Shown piece after piece: positions 14,708 through 23,400 of a stretch of DNA of 64,000 bases. Position numbers and translations under genes: made by a program. Source of the stretch: JAWXCB01 sp034440455 (GTDB lineage Bacteria > Bacteroidota > Bacteroidia > Chitinophagales > CAIOSU01); the NCBI GenBank assembly GCA_034440455.1, contig JAWXCB010000008.1:87736-151735 (forward strand). Direction: 5' to 3'. The stretch's first letter is position 1. Each line of letters begins with the position of its first letter. Under the pieces are notes generated by a model. It had not been told where the DNA came from. It ran no database searches and saw only the letters and a program-made list of their open reading frames with translations.

Positions 14708-15628
14708 TTAATACACCATCATCTTCATACAAAAACAACTTCCTCCCGATTTGATGTATTCGGAAGTATCAATTTCACTTACCTCAAAACCTAAGTTATT
14801 CAATTCGCGCTTCATCACGGTTGTGCCTTTTTGAAGCACGGCTACTTTTTCCCGCGTCTTTGCATCATTCACCAAATGCGCATTCAACGCAAAATAGTTA
14901 TCCGCTTCCTCATCGGGAATTTCGATGATGTTTTTGAAAAGTTTTTTCAACTCCTGCAAGTCTTCCTTTTGAAAAGCAGCAGGCGTAAGCATCACAGTGT
15001 TTTCATCCACAGGAATGAAACACGTATCAAGATGATAAAACCGCGCATCTTCCAACTTCAGCAATACAATCGGCACTTGCAATAATTCTGAAATCTCTTT
15101 ATACGCTGCTGCATCTGTGCGATGTCCATAGCCGCCATACAAAAGATTTTTACCGTAATGCGGAATCAAGTCGCCCATTCCTTCAAAATGAGGCGCGCCA
15201 CTCAACTCTAATAATTCATAGCCAAGCTCTGTATAGAATTTTCTGAAATAAGGCACTTCACGCTCACGGCTTGCATGACGCATTTTACTCATCACCACTA
15301 CCTTCTTGCCATTCAGCATCCAGGGAAAGGATTGATTAGCAGTGAATAGCATATCCTCCAATCCATCCACTCCTTTTATTTCAAGTACATCATCCAAAAT
15401 TCCTGATTGCTTCCATTTTTGATACACTTCTTTCAAATCATTCCATTGCTGAATAGCAAGGTTTTTATCTAAGCCTCCCACATTGTCCTGCATGTGTACG
15501 TTCTTCACGTCAACGATATCAAAATATTCAGGAGTAGAAATGAGGACGCTACGCGGCTCTTTCCTATCGGTGATTTCCGCAATGGAGAAACCAATTTCTG
15601 ATGGATTGTAAATTATATTCTCAACCAT
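14708..15628 (-). CDS. Amidinotransferase/dimethylarginine dimethylaminohydrolase-like protein
   Basis: A 306-residue member of the guanidine-modifying superfamily. Visible features are NVHMQDNVGG, LFTANQSFPW, the HASREREVPYF segment, APHFEGMGDLI with the acidic substrate-binding pair, YHLDTCFIPV with the catalytic histidine, and SGGSCFCMKM near the end, where C300 most likely aligns with the nucleophile and C298 is an alternative. The family includes enzymes acting on methylated arginine, arginine or peptidyl-arginine. The substrate is not settled. It sits upstream of arcA on the same strand. Confidence 0.85.
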   Translation of the reverse strand: MVENIIYNPSEIGFSIAEITDRKEPRSVLISTPEYFDIVDVKNVHMQDNVGGLDKNLAIQQWNDLKEVYQKWKQSGILDDVLEIKGVDGLEDMLFTANQSFPWMLNGKKVVVMSKMRHASREREVPYFRKFYTELGYELLELSGAPHFEGMGDLIPHYGKNLLYGGYGHRTDAAAYKEISELLQVPIVLLKLEDARFYHLDTCFIPVDENTVMLTPAAFQKEDLQELKKLFKNIIEIPDEEADNYFALNAHLVNDAKTREKVAVLQKGTTVMKRELNNLGFEVSEIDTSEYIKSGGSCFCMKMMVY

Positions 15629-15649
15629 AAAGGAAACGGAGAATTTGAC

Positions 15650-15657
15650 AAATCTAC
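15650..15657 (-). promoter_or_regulatory. -7 element TAGATTTG of the DDAH-like gene
   Basis: The minus strand reads TAGATTTG from 15657 to 15650, 22 bp before the ATG at 15628 and overlapping the stop of the preceding gene. It matches TAnnTTTG exactly. Confidence 0.45.
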
Positions 15658-16727
15658 TCCAACTCCACTTTCATCTTCACCGGCTGATGGTCGGAATACT
15701 TGAAATCAAGATTGATTCCATTCACCTCCAGCACTTTCACATTCGGAGAGACCAAAAAGAAATCAATCAGCGTCACAAAAGTTTTACCCTTTTCAAATGC
15801 CGTAGCAAGTTTGCGGTTCGTGGGCGTATTTGAATCGAATGCCCAATTCCAGCCGGGCATAAAATCAGATGGAATATTAAGTTGAACGTAGGAGCCATCC
15901 GCATCTTTCCCGAAATGCTGGTAATCGAAATCAGGCGGGCATTGATTCCAGTCGCCACCCACGATAATGTAGTTTCCTTTTGCATACTCCTCCGTCAGTA
16001 ATCCTTTGAGCAATTCCATTTCTTTTTTCTTGATTGAACCTCCTTCATCATAAGCTTCATTATGCGTGTTAATCACCACCAATTGCTTTCCGTTGGGAAG
16101 ATTATAGCGATGCAACAACAAACATCTGTCCAACCAAAACACACGCTTGGGCCAGGGAAAACCACCGGGTAAAGAAATGCGTGTTGCTTCTACGGGTTGA
16201 AATTTACTGTAAGAGCCAAGCCCCGCATCTACTTTGCCAAGCGCATCCCACGGCTTGTTGAGCGGAGCGGGAACATAATCCACGACATAGTTTTGCGCAT
16301 AGGTGTAGGCATGATTCGGCAATGCTTTTGCAAGCGCTTCCAATTCATTTACTCTGTGGCTGCGCTTGGAATTCACATCCACTTCCTGAATTAAAATAAA
16401 ATCAACATCTGCTTGTGAGGCAAGTGTTGTTGTGATTCCTTTCAGATTTTCTTCCACTCTTTCTTTGGAAGGGCGCACCATTTTTCCGCCATCAAAAAAG
16501 AAATCTTCTTTGTCACCCAAGCCGGAGTAGCCAATATTCCATAGCAAGAAAGTAAATACGCTGTCAGTTGGTGTTGCGCTTACGGGATTTTTGATTTCAA
16601 CGCTTTCGGTGGGCGCAGGCTCATAATTAGTAAGTGTGCCGTAGAGCATGTTGCCACCGACATAAAGCGCGGCAATACCGGCAAACAACAGGAGAATAAA
16701 GAGGAGCATTTTGAGTCTTCTTTTCAT
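15654..16727 (-). CDS. Endonuclease/exonuclease/phosphatase family protein, membrane-anchored
   Basis: A 357-residue protein with an N-terminal basic stretch and membrane segment (MLLFILLLFAGIAALYVGG) and an EEP-fold domain: LLWNIGYSG, ILIQEVDVNSKRSH (metal-binding glutamate), VVINTHNEAYD, VGGDWNQCPPDF and the final YSDHQPVKM with the catalytic Asp-His. The fold covers nucleases, sphingomyelinases and phosphoinositide phosphatases, so the substrate is open. The active domain should face the periplasm. A divergent promoter pair separates it from the lipase-like gene. Confidence 0.9.
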   Translation of the reverse strand: MKRRLKMLLFILLLFAGIAALYVGGNMLYGTLTNYEPAPTESVEIKNPVSATPTDSVFTFLLWNIGYSGLGDKEDFFFDGGKMVRPSKERVEENLKGITTTLASQADVDFILIQEVDVNSKRSHRVNELEALAKALPNHAYTYAQNYVVDYVPAPLNKPWDALGKVDAGLGSYSKFQPVEATRISLPGGFPWPKRVFWLDRCLLLHRYNLPNGKQLVVINTHNEAYDEGGSIKKKEMELLKGLLTEEYAKGNYIIVGGDWNQCPPDFDYQHFGKDADGSYVQLNIPSDFMPGWNWAFDSNTPTNRKLATAFEKGKTFVTLIDFFLVSPNVKVLEVNGINLDFKYSDHQPVKMKVELE

Positions 16728-16752
16728 TATTTGAGAATTTAGGAGGGTGTTT

Positions 16753-16760
16753 CAAAGATA
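16753..16760 (-). promoter_or_regulatory. -7 element TATCTTTG of the EEP gene
   Basis: The minus strand reads TATCTTTG from 16760 to 16753, 26 bp before the ATG at 16727. It is an exact TAnnTTTG match. Confidence 0.5.
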
Positions 16761-16784
16761 CAGATTCAGGACAAGCCAAATCTC

Positions 16785-16792
16785 TATATTTG
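16785..16792 (+). promoter_or_regulatory. -7 element TATATTTG of the alpha/beta hydrolase gene
   Basis: TATATTTG lies 59 bp before the ATG at 16852 and faces away from the TATCTTTG on the other strand, giving a compact divergent promoter region. No clear -33 TTTG at 17-20 bp upstream. Confidence 0.5.
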
Positions 16793-16851
16793 TTAAAGCA
16801 AGATTATCCGCTTGTTTCCCCGCAAGCTATTTTTAACCAAATTCATCCTGA

Positions 16852-17682
16852 ATGAATACTGACGAATTTCATTGGCGCTCTATTGACGAACTGAACATTT
16901 ATGGAAAATATTGGGCTCCCGAAAAAGAAATTAAAGGTGTTGTTTGCCTTGTGCATGGCATGGGCGAGCACTGCAACCGCTATGACTTTGTCGGAAAATT
17001 TCTTTCCGATAATGCAGTTGCGCTGATTGGTTATGACCAGCGTGGGCATGGTAAGTCGGAAGGAAAAAGAGGGCATACGCCATCGTATGACCACCTCTTA
17101 CAGGGCGTGGACAATCTGATTCACAAAGCGAAAGAATTGTTTCCCGAATTGCCGATCATACTTTACGGACATAGCATGGGGGGTAATCTGGTGTTGAATT
17201 ATGCGATGCAAAAGAAACCCATCCTGAATGGCGTGATTGCATCAAGTCCTTGGTTAAGATTAGCATTTGAGCCGCCCGCAATCCAAGTGAAACTGGGACA
17301 TTGGATGAAAAAGATTTATCCCGCGTTTTCGCAATCAACAAATCTGGATGCCAAGGCTATTTCACGCATTCCAGAAGAAGTGAAGAAATATGAAAACGAC
17401 CCGTTGGTGCATGATAAAATCACTGCGATGATGTTCACATCCGTATATGATGCAGGGCTGCGGGCATTGAATAATCCGGATGAAATGGAATTGCCCTTGT
17501 TGCATTTTCATGGGAACGCTGATAAACTTACTTCGTGTGCTGCTTCAAAAGAATTTACGGGAAATGTAAAAGGGGATGTGACGTTTAAAATGTTTGAAGG
17601 GGCATTTCACGAAACGCATAATGATTTGTGCCGCGAGGAAGTATTGAATTTGATGAAAAATTGGGTGGAGGAAAGGCTATGA
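16852..17682 (+). CDS. Alpha/beta hydrolase, monoacylglycerol lipase-like (serine aminopeptidase S33 fold)
   Basis: A 276-residue alpha/beta hydrolase. LVHGMGEHCNRY gives the oxyanion hole, YDQRGHGKSEGKRG is typical of monoglyceride lipases, and the nucleophile is S108 in LYGHSMGGNL. The acid lies in HFHGNADKLTS and the histidine in FEGAFHETHND. Hydrolysis of monoacylglycerols or lysophospholipids is the best guess from these motifs. There is no signal peptide, so it is cytoplasmic. Confidence 0.92.
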   Translation: MNTDEFHWRSIDELNIYGKYWAPEKEIKGVVCLVHGMGEHCNRYDFVGKFLSDNAVALIGYDQRGHGKSEGKRGHTPSYDHLLQGVDNLIHKAKELFPELPIILYGHSMGGNLVLNYAMQKKPILNGVIASSPWLRLAFEPPAIQVKLGHWMKKIYPAFSQSTNLDAKAISRIPEEVKKYENDPLVHDKITAMMFTSVYDAGLRALNNPDEMELPLLHFHGNADKLTSCAASKEFTGNVKGDVTFKMFEGAFHETHNDLCREEVLNLMKNWVEERL

Positions 17683-17787
17683 AAAATTCCAATATCCAAA
17701 GAGCAAAATTCAAGAGGACGGTTTTGAAAATAGTTCATCTGCATTTTGATTATTGAAATTTGAAAATTGGTAATTTCAGGAAGGCAG

Positions 17788-19116
17788 ATGTTTGCAATCA
17801 TTGACACAGAAACGACAGGCGGCAATCCGGTGAAAGACCGCATCATGGAGATTGCCGTTATCCTGCATGATGGCGAGCGCGTGGTGGAAGAATTTGCAAC
17901 GCTGCTCAATCCGGGCACTCCCATCGCCCCGTTTATTATTTCGCTTACAGGCATCACAAATGAAATGGTGCAGGATGCGCCAACCTTCGACCAGATTGCG
18001 GAAACGGTGGAGCGGCTCACCGGGAAAAGCATTTTTGTAGCGCATAATGCGCGCTTTGATTATTCGGTGGTGCGCAGGGAGTTCAAGCGCATGGGCGTTC
18101 GCTTTCAGCGGAAGCAACTCTGCACTGTGCATCTCAGCCAGAAATTATTACCCGGAAAACAATCGTACAGTCTCGGTAAACTTTGCCGCGAAATCGGGAT
18201 ACAAGTTGAAAAACGTCACCGCGCTTTGGGTGATGCGCGGGCAACGGTTTTGTTATTTGAAAAACTGCTAGGAGGCGACAAGGAGCATATCATCAACAGC
18301 GTGTTCACCGATGAGTTGGAAGGCGCTGATATTCCGCCCAATCTTTCATCCGAAACCGTTGATGATTTGCCGGAGGAAACAGGCGTTTATTATTTCTTAG
18401 ATGATAAAATGAAAATCCTGTTTGTGGGCAAAAGCAGGAACATCCGCAAGCGCGTGATTGATCATATCCTGAAAGAGGCAAACGAGCCTTATTTCGCCCG
18501 CATGAAAAACCGGATTTATGATGTGCAGTATGAAATCACCGGCAGCGAGTTAATCGCGCAGTTGTTTGAGTTTGATGAAATAGAGAAACACGCCCCGCCT
18601 TTCAATTTCACAAGAAGAAAAAAACAATACAACTACGGCATTTACTCTTTCACCGATGCGGATGGTTTGTTGAATCTCGGTATTGATAAATTGAATCGCG
18701 ATGAACCTCCGCTTCTGGAAACGATTTCTTACAACACGGCTTTAAAAATCCTGAAAAAGCTCGTTCCTAAATATGAATTAGACCCGCGCCTGTGCGGATT
18801 GGGTAATGGCGATGAAACGCCTGCTATCAGTCCGTTGCTGTACAATTCAAAAGTGCAGCGGCTGCTTCAGAGATACCAGCATGAGCATCCCAATTTTTTC
18901 ATTATTGGCGAAGGCAGAGCGCATCACGAGCAATCCGTGGTGTGGGTGGAAAGAAACTGCTACAAAGGCTTTGGCTATTTCGAGCCGGAACACATCGAAA
19001 ACGACATCCAATCGCTGATGGATGCAGTGAAGCCTTCAATAAACAATGCGGACGCAAGCCGCCTGATTAAAAACTGGATGAAGAAGAAGATGAAGGATGA
19101 GGTGATTAAGTATTAA
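17788..19116 (+). CDS. DnaQ-like exonuclease fused to a UvrC-type GIY-YIG nuclease domain
   Basis: A 442-residue fusion. The N-terminal half is a DEDDh 3'-5' exonuclease: FAIIDTETTGG (first D and E), FVAHNARFDYSVV, and HRALGDARATVLLFEKL. The second half begins with a UvrC-like GIY-YIG domain (LPEETGVYYFLDDKMKILFVGKSRNIRKRV), followed by a region of unknown fold. The ATG 17788 follows AGGAAGG, one of the few good ribosome-binding sites here, so I prefer it over the upstream in-frame start. The fusion is found in other bacteria as a putative DNA repair or proofreading protein; its exact role is not known to me. Confidence 0.92.
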   Translation: MFAIIDTETTGGNPVKDRIMEIAVILHDGERVVEEFATLLNPGTPIAPFIISLTGITNEMVQDAPTFDQIAETVERLTGKSIFVAHNARFDYSVVRREFKRMGVRFQRKQLCTVHLSQKLLPGKQSYSLGKLCREIGIQVEKRHRALGDARATVLLFEKLLGGDKEHIINSVFTDELEGADIPPNLSSETVDDLPEETGVYYFLDDKMKILFVGKSRNIRKRVIDHILKEANEPYFARMKNRIYDVQYEITGSELIAQLFEFDEIEKHAPPFNFTRRKKQYNYGIYSFTDADGLLNLGIDKLNRDEPPLLETISYNTALKILKKLVPKYELDPRLCGLGNGDETPAISPLLYNSKVQRLLQRYQHEHPNFFIIGEGRAHHEQSVVWVERNCYKGFGYFEPEHIENDIQSLMDAVKPSINNADASRLIKNWMKKKMKDEVIKY

Positions 19117-19245
19117 TGTACCCCTGAATTTCATCTGCTCAATAAATTACTTGACAACTCTTTTCTTGTTCTGTTGAAATGTTAAAAGGATTCGCGCAAG
19201 CGGATTTTTATTGCGGCTAATTTTTGCTGCAAATAAATCCGGAAC

Positions 19246-20415
19246 ATGATTGAAGACATCCTCAGCCCCCTTCCCTGGAGCCAGATTGAAAAATATAAAG
19301 CGCTGCCTGCCAACCGCTGGGGCGCAAATGTTGAATTTTTCACGGGTGACCTTCCCGATATGGAAAATGTACATATCGCAATCATCGGTGTGAAGGAAGA
19401 CAGGGGCGCAGTGGATAATGAGGGATGCTTTGACGCGGTAGGCGCAATTCGCGAACAACTCTACAATCTTGTTACGCATCACCAGTCATTAAAAATTTGG
19501 GATTTCGGAAATATTGAAAAAGGCAGCGAACTCACTGACACCTATTTCGGAGTGAGCAGCGTGCTGAATCAATTGCTCAAAGGAAAAGCGGTACCGATTA
19601 TCATTGGCGGCAGCCACGACATCACGGCTGCACAGTTCAAAGGCTACAGCAGCTTTGAGCGCGATGTAAACCTTACGGTGATTGATGAGCGTGTTGACCT
19701 GGAGGAAATGGACGGACAGTTTTCTGACCAAAATCATCTTTCAAAAATCATCACAGGCAATCCGCCATTTTTGGGCAATCTGAATCTACTTGGTTATCAA
19801 TCACATTTCTCTGATCTAAAATCTTTGGAGACTTTGGATAAGCTCGGCTTCGAATGTATGCGCTTCGGCACGGTGCGCAAAGAAATGGAAGAAGTAGAGC
19901 CGCTTGTGCGCGAATCGGATATGCTGAGTTTTGATATTTCAGCGATTCGCGCTTCTGACGCGCCCGCAATGAAAGGCGCTACTCCAAACGGATTTTCCGG
20001 AGAAGAAGCGTGTCAAATCTGCCGCTATGCAGGATTGAGCGACCGCCTCAGTTCCATCGGCATTTACAATTTTAATCCTGTGTTTGACCGCAACGACCAA
20101 ACAGCGCAACTCATCGCACAGATGATTTGGTATTTCACCGATGGCTTTTACAGCCGCAAAGACGACAAGCTCACGCTCACGGAAAAAGATTTTTACCGCT
20201 ACATCGTGCATTTGGATGAAGGTCACCATGACCTGCATTTTTGGAAAAGCCGCAAGAGCGACCGCTGGTGGTTGGAAGTGTCAGTGCCGCAGTTGGGTAA
20301 GAAGAAAAACAAGCCGATGTTAGTGCCCTGCTCATACAATGATTACAAAATCGCCAGCGCAGGCGAACTTCCCGAACGCTGGATTAAGGCGCAGTTGAAG
20401 GCGGCTGCGGTTTAA
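19246..20415 (+). CDS. Arginase/formimidoylglutamase-fold protein with altered metal ligands
   Basis: A 389-residue ureohydrolase-fold protein. The first metal motif GGSHDIT is kept (H124), but the usual DAHxD motif is DERVD (147-151), with arginine in place of histidine, and the usual SFDxD motif is SFDIS (228-232), with serine in place of the second aspartate; D238 follows. Loss of two dimanganese ligands makes normal arginase chemistry unlikely. A C-terminal extension after about residue 310 (LDEGHHDLHFWKSRKSDRWW) is not part of the basic fold. It may be a pseudoenzyme or use another metal arrangement. Confidence 0.85.
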   Translation: MIEDILSPLPWSQIEKYKALPANRWGANVEFFTGDLPDMENVHIAIIGVKEDRGAVDNEGCFDAVGAIREQLYNLVTHHQSLKIWDFGNIEKGSELTDTYFGVSSVLNQLLKGKAVPIIIGGSHDITAAQFKGYSSFERDVNLTVIDERVDLEEMDGQFSDQNHLSKIITGNPPFLGNLNLLGYQSHFSDLKSLETLDKLGFECMRFGTVRKEMEEVEPLVRESDMLSFDISAIRASDAPAMKGATPNGFSGEEACQICRYAGLSDRLSSIGIYNFNPVFDRNDQTAQLIAQMIWYFTDGFYSRKDDKLTLTEKDFYRYIVHLDEGHHDLHFWKSRKSDRWWLEVSVPQLGKKKNKPMLVPCSYNDYKIASAGELPERWIKAQLKAAAV

Positions 20416-20545
20416 CATTAAGGTTAAGTTAAGCGTAAAGCATCTTTGTCTCGCAATGCGGATGCAATCTGCTGTTTCAATTTATTTTTAGAGAGATTCT
20501 TGAAAAATAGGGCGGTAAAATCCTTAGTTTTATTCCCCCCGATTC

Positions 20546-23329
20546 ATGAAATTGAGATTTCTTTCCCTCTTATTTATTATATTCAACACACTTGCACTCT
20601 CTGCGCAAACTGCATCGCTGAAAGGGACGCTTGTTGACCTTGATGAAAATCTCACTATTGCGGATGCTGTCGTAACAATTACCGGAGAAAAAATTTTTGA
20701 AACGAAATCTGACGATAACGGCATCTTCCAATTCAATGAAGTTCCCTTTGGAAAATATGAATTGAAAGTTGAAAAGGAAGGATATGAAATTGTCTCCCGC
20801 TCGCTGGATGTTACCGAAAAAGAAAAAAAAATAGGGCTGATTATTTTATCAAAGTTTGATGAAAATGCCGACCGCTTTGTGCAGGATAATATTCCTGTCA
20901 TTTCGTTTGCGGAATCAGATATCAATGACCGCTCCTCGCAAAATGTGTCGGGCGTGTTGAGCGCTTCGCGCGATGCATTCATCTCAGCTTCTTCCTTCAA
21001 TTGGGGCGCTGCGCGTTTCCGTATTCGCGGGTATGAGGGCGAAAATTTTGCCACACTGATGAATGGCGCTCCCATGAATGATTTGGCAACGGGACAAACA
21101 TTCTGGTATTTGTGGGGCGGATTGAATGACGTGTTGCGAAACCGCGAAAACGCTTTTGGGCTTGCCGCTTCTACGTTTGCATTTGGCGGAGTTGGCGGCT
21201 CCAACGATTTGGATGCGCGCGCAGCGCGGCAGCGGAAACAACTTTCTACTTCCTACGCGATTTCCAATCGCAACTATATGCACCGCCTGATGACTACATA
21301 CAACTCAGGCATTCTGAAAAACAACTGGGCGGTTTCGCTTTCGTTTTCCAGACGTTGGGCGCAGGAGAATTACATTCCCGGAACATGGTTTGACGGATAT
21401 TCTTATTTCGCTTCGGTGGAGAAACTCATCGGATTTAAACATTCCATCAGCCTCACCACGTTTGGCGCGCCCACCCGCAGCGGACGCTCCACGCCTTCAA
21501 TACAGGAGATGAACGATTTAGCGGGAACAAATTATTACAACCCGGGATGGGGCTATCAGAATGGCGAAAAGCGCAACGCGATAGTCGGAAAAAATTTCCA
21601 GCCGGTTTTTGTGCTGAATCACGAATGGAAAATCAATAAAAAGTCTTCGCTTGAAAGCGCGGTTTCGTATTTGTTCGGAAAAAATTCGGTGGGCGCGTTG
21701 GATTGGTATAACGCGCCCGACCCGCGTCCTGATTACTATCGCAACCTGCCCAGCCTGATTGAAGATTCCACATTACAACAGGAAGCCGAATATTTGCTTT
21801 CCAATTCTAAAGAAGCGCGACAAGTTGATTGGGATAATCTCTACAACGTGAATTATCATAATACCGAAAACGTAGCTGATGGAATCAACGGAGATTCCAT
21901 CACGGGAAACCGCTCGCTTTACATCGTGCAGAATCGCGTGATTAAAAATCAGAAGCTCGCGGTGAATGCGGTGTACAACAATTCTCTGTCAGAACATGTG
22001 CTGCTCACGACTGGCGTTTCGTATCAAAGGCAAACATCGAATTATTATGCAGAAGTGAATGACTTGCTGGGTGGAGATTTTTTTATGGACTTCAATCAGT
22101 TTGCCGAGCAGGATTTTCCCGACAGCGACACCGCTGTGCAAAACGATTTGAACCGCCCTAACCGGCTTGTGCGGGAAGGCGAACAGTATAGTTATGACTA
22201 CACGTTGACGAATTGTAAAACCACCGCATGGCTGCAAACGCATTTCAAATACAATCACTTTGATTTTTTCCTCGCGGGCGAACTTACCTCTTCTCGCTAC
22301 TGGCGCGAAGGGAATACTCGTGTCGGATTATTTCCAGATAACTCTTATGGTGAAGGTGAGAGTCAGCAGTTCTTCAATTATTTTCTGAAGGGCGGATTGA
22401 CCTACAAAATCAACGGCAGAAATTATTTGTTTGCAAACGGAGCATATCTTACACGCGCTCCGCTCGTGCAGGATGCGCTGGTGTCGCCTCGCACACGCGA
22501 CCAATACGCGCCAACATTAGACGACACCAAAATATTTTCCGCTGAAGGCGGCTACTATTTAAAAAGCCCGAAAGTGAAAGGCAGACTCACTGGTTTCTTC
22601 ACACAATTCAACGACCAGATTCAGACCTACAATTTTTATCATGAAGATTTTCGCACACAAATCAACTATACGCTCACGAATGTTGACACGCGCCACATGG
22701 GCGTTGAGTTTGCGGTAGATGCGCGGCTGTGGCAAGGACTGAGCGCAACTGCTGTGGCCTCTATCGGGCAGTATTATTACACTTCGCGTCCTGATGCCAC
22801 CGTCACGCAGGATAATAATTCGGAAGTGTTGCAGAACGAAACGATTTATGCAAAGAATTTTTTCGTGTCGGGTTCACCGCAGAAAGCATATACGCTTGGC
22901 TTGAGCTATCGCGGAAAGAAGTTCTGGTTTGTAAATCTTTCGTGGAATATTTATGATGATATTTATATCAGCTTCAACCCTGCGCGCAGAACTACGCAAG
23001 CGGTTGATATGGTGCAGGAAGGCTCGCAGGAGTGGAATGCTATTATTGAGCAGGAAGAAGTGAATCCTGATTTCAAAGACAAGTTCACGCTTGATTTATT
23101 TGGCGGAAAATCTTTCAAGTTGAATAAAGAGCGCGTGCATGGCTATAATTTTTTCATGGTGCTGAATGTAGGCGTGAATAATATCCTCAACAATCAAAAC
23201 ATGATCGTAGGCGGCTTTGAGCAGTTGCGTTTTGATTTCACCGAGAAAAATCCGAACAAGTTTGCCTCAAGATATTTTTACAACTACGGGGCTACGTTTT
23301 TTGTGAATTTGACTTTTAGAATGAATTAA
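20546..23329 (+). CDS. TonB-dependent outer-membrane receptor with carboxypeptidase-regulatory-like N-domain
   Basis: A 927-residue outer-membrane receptor. Residues 1-20 (MKLRFLSLLFIIFNTLALSA) are a signal peptide. A carboxypeptidase-regulatory-like domain follows (LKGTLVDLDENL to VEKEGYEIVS), then a plug domain (RFRIRGYEGENFATLMNGAP) and a long beta-barrel ending in the aromatic strand TFFVNLTFRMN. The substrate is unknown. It is followed by a DUF5689-type lipoprotein, a pairing usual in Bacteroidota for surface capture of a polymer or peptide. The gap between them holds a hairpin. Confidence 0.94.
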   Translation: MKLRFLSLLFIIFNTLALSAQTASLKGTLVDLDENLTIADAVVTITGEKIFETKSDDNGIFQFNEVPFGKYELKVEKEGYEIVSRSLDVTEKEKKIGLIILSKFDENADRFVQDNIPVISFAESDINDRSSQNVSGVLSASRDAFISASSFNWGAARFRIRGYEGENFATLMNGAPMNDLATGQTFWYLWGGLNDVLRNRENAFGLAASTFAFGGVGGSNDLDARAARQRKQLSTSYAISNRNYMHRLMTTYNSGILKNNWAVSLSFSRRWAQENYIPGTWFDGYSYFASVEKLIGFKHSISLTTFGAPTRSGRSTPSIQEMNDLAGTNYYNPGWGYQNGEKRNAIVGKNFQPVFVLNHEWKINKKSSLESAVSYLFGKNSVGALDWYNAPDPRPDYYRNLPSLIEDSTLQQEAEYLLSNSKEARQVDWDNLYNVNYHNTENVADGINGDSITGNRSLYIVQNRVIKNQKLAVNAVYNNSLSEHVLLTTGVSYQRQTSNYYAEVNDLLGGDFFMDFNQFAEQDFPDSDTAVQNDLNRPNRLVREGEQYSYDYTLTNCKTTAWLQTHFKYNHFDFFLAGELTSSRYWREGNTRVGLFPDNSYGEGESQQFFNYFLKGGLTYKINGRNYLFANGAYLTRAPLVQDALVSPRTRDQYAPTLDDTKIFSAEGGYYLKSPKVKGRLTGFFTQFNDQIQTYNFYHEDFRTQINYTLTNVDTRHMGVEFAVDARLWQGLSATAVASIGQYYYTSRPDATVTQDNNSEVLQNETIYAKNFFVSGSPQKAYTLGLSYRGKKFWFVNLSWNIYDDIYISFNPARRTTQAVDMVQEGSQEWNAIIEQEEVNPDFKDKFTLDLFGGKSFKLNKERVHGYNFFMVLNVGVNNILNNQNMIVGGFEQLRFDFTEKNPNKFASRYFYNYGATFFVNLTFRMN

Positions 23330-23340
23330 AATGTTTGTAG

Positions 23341-23381
23341 TTCGTGTTTTGTTGTTTGTAGTTACAACAATGCAACACGAA
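23341..23381. repeat. Nested inverted repeat between the TonB receptor and the DUF5689 lipoprotein
   Basis: TTCGTGTT (23341-23348) pairs with AACACGAA (23374-23381), and inside it GTTGT (23351-23355) pairs with ACAAC (23364-23368). No T tract follows, so it is not a standard terminator. It may lower expression of the second gene or be a dispersed repeat. Confidence 0.55.
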
Positions 23382-23400
23382 TAAAACTTAAATGATAGAC

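Noticed and set aside
23341..23381. Terminator between the TonB receptor and the DUF5689 gene
   Set aside because: The hairpin is not followed by a T run, and the two genes are usually co-expressed.
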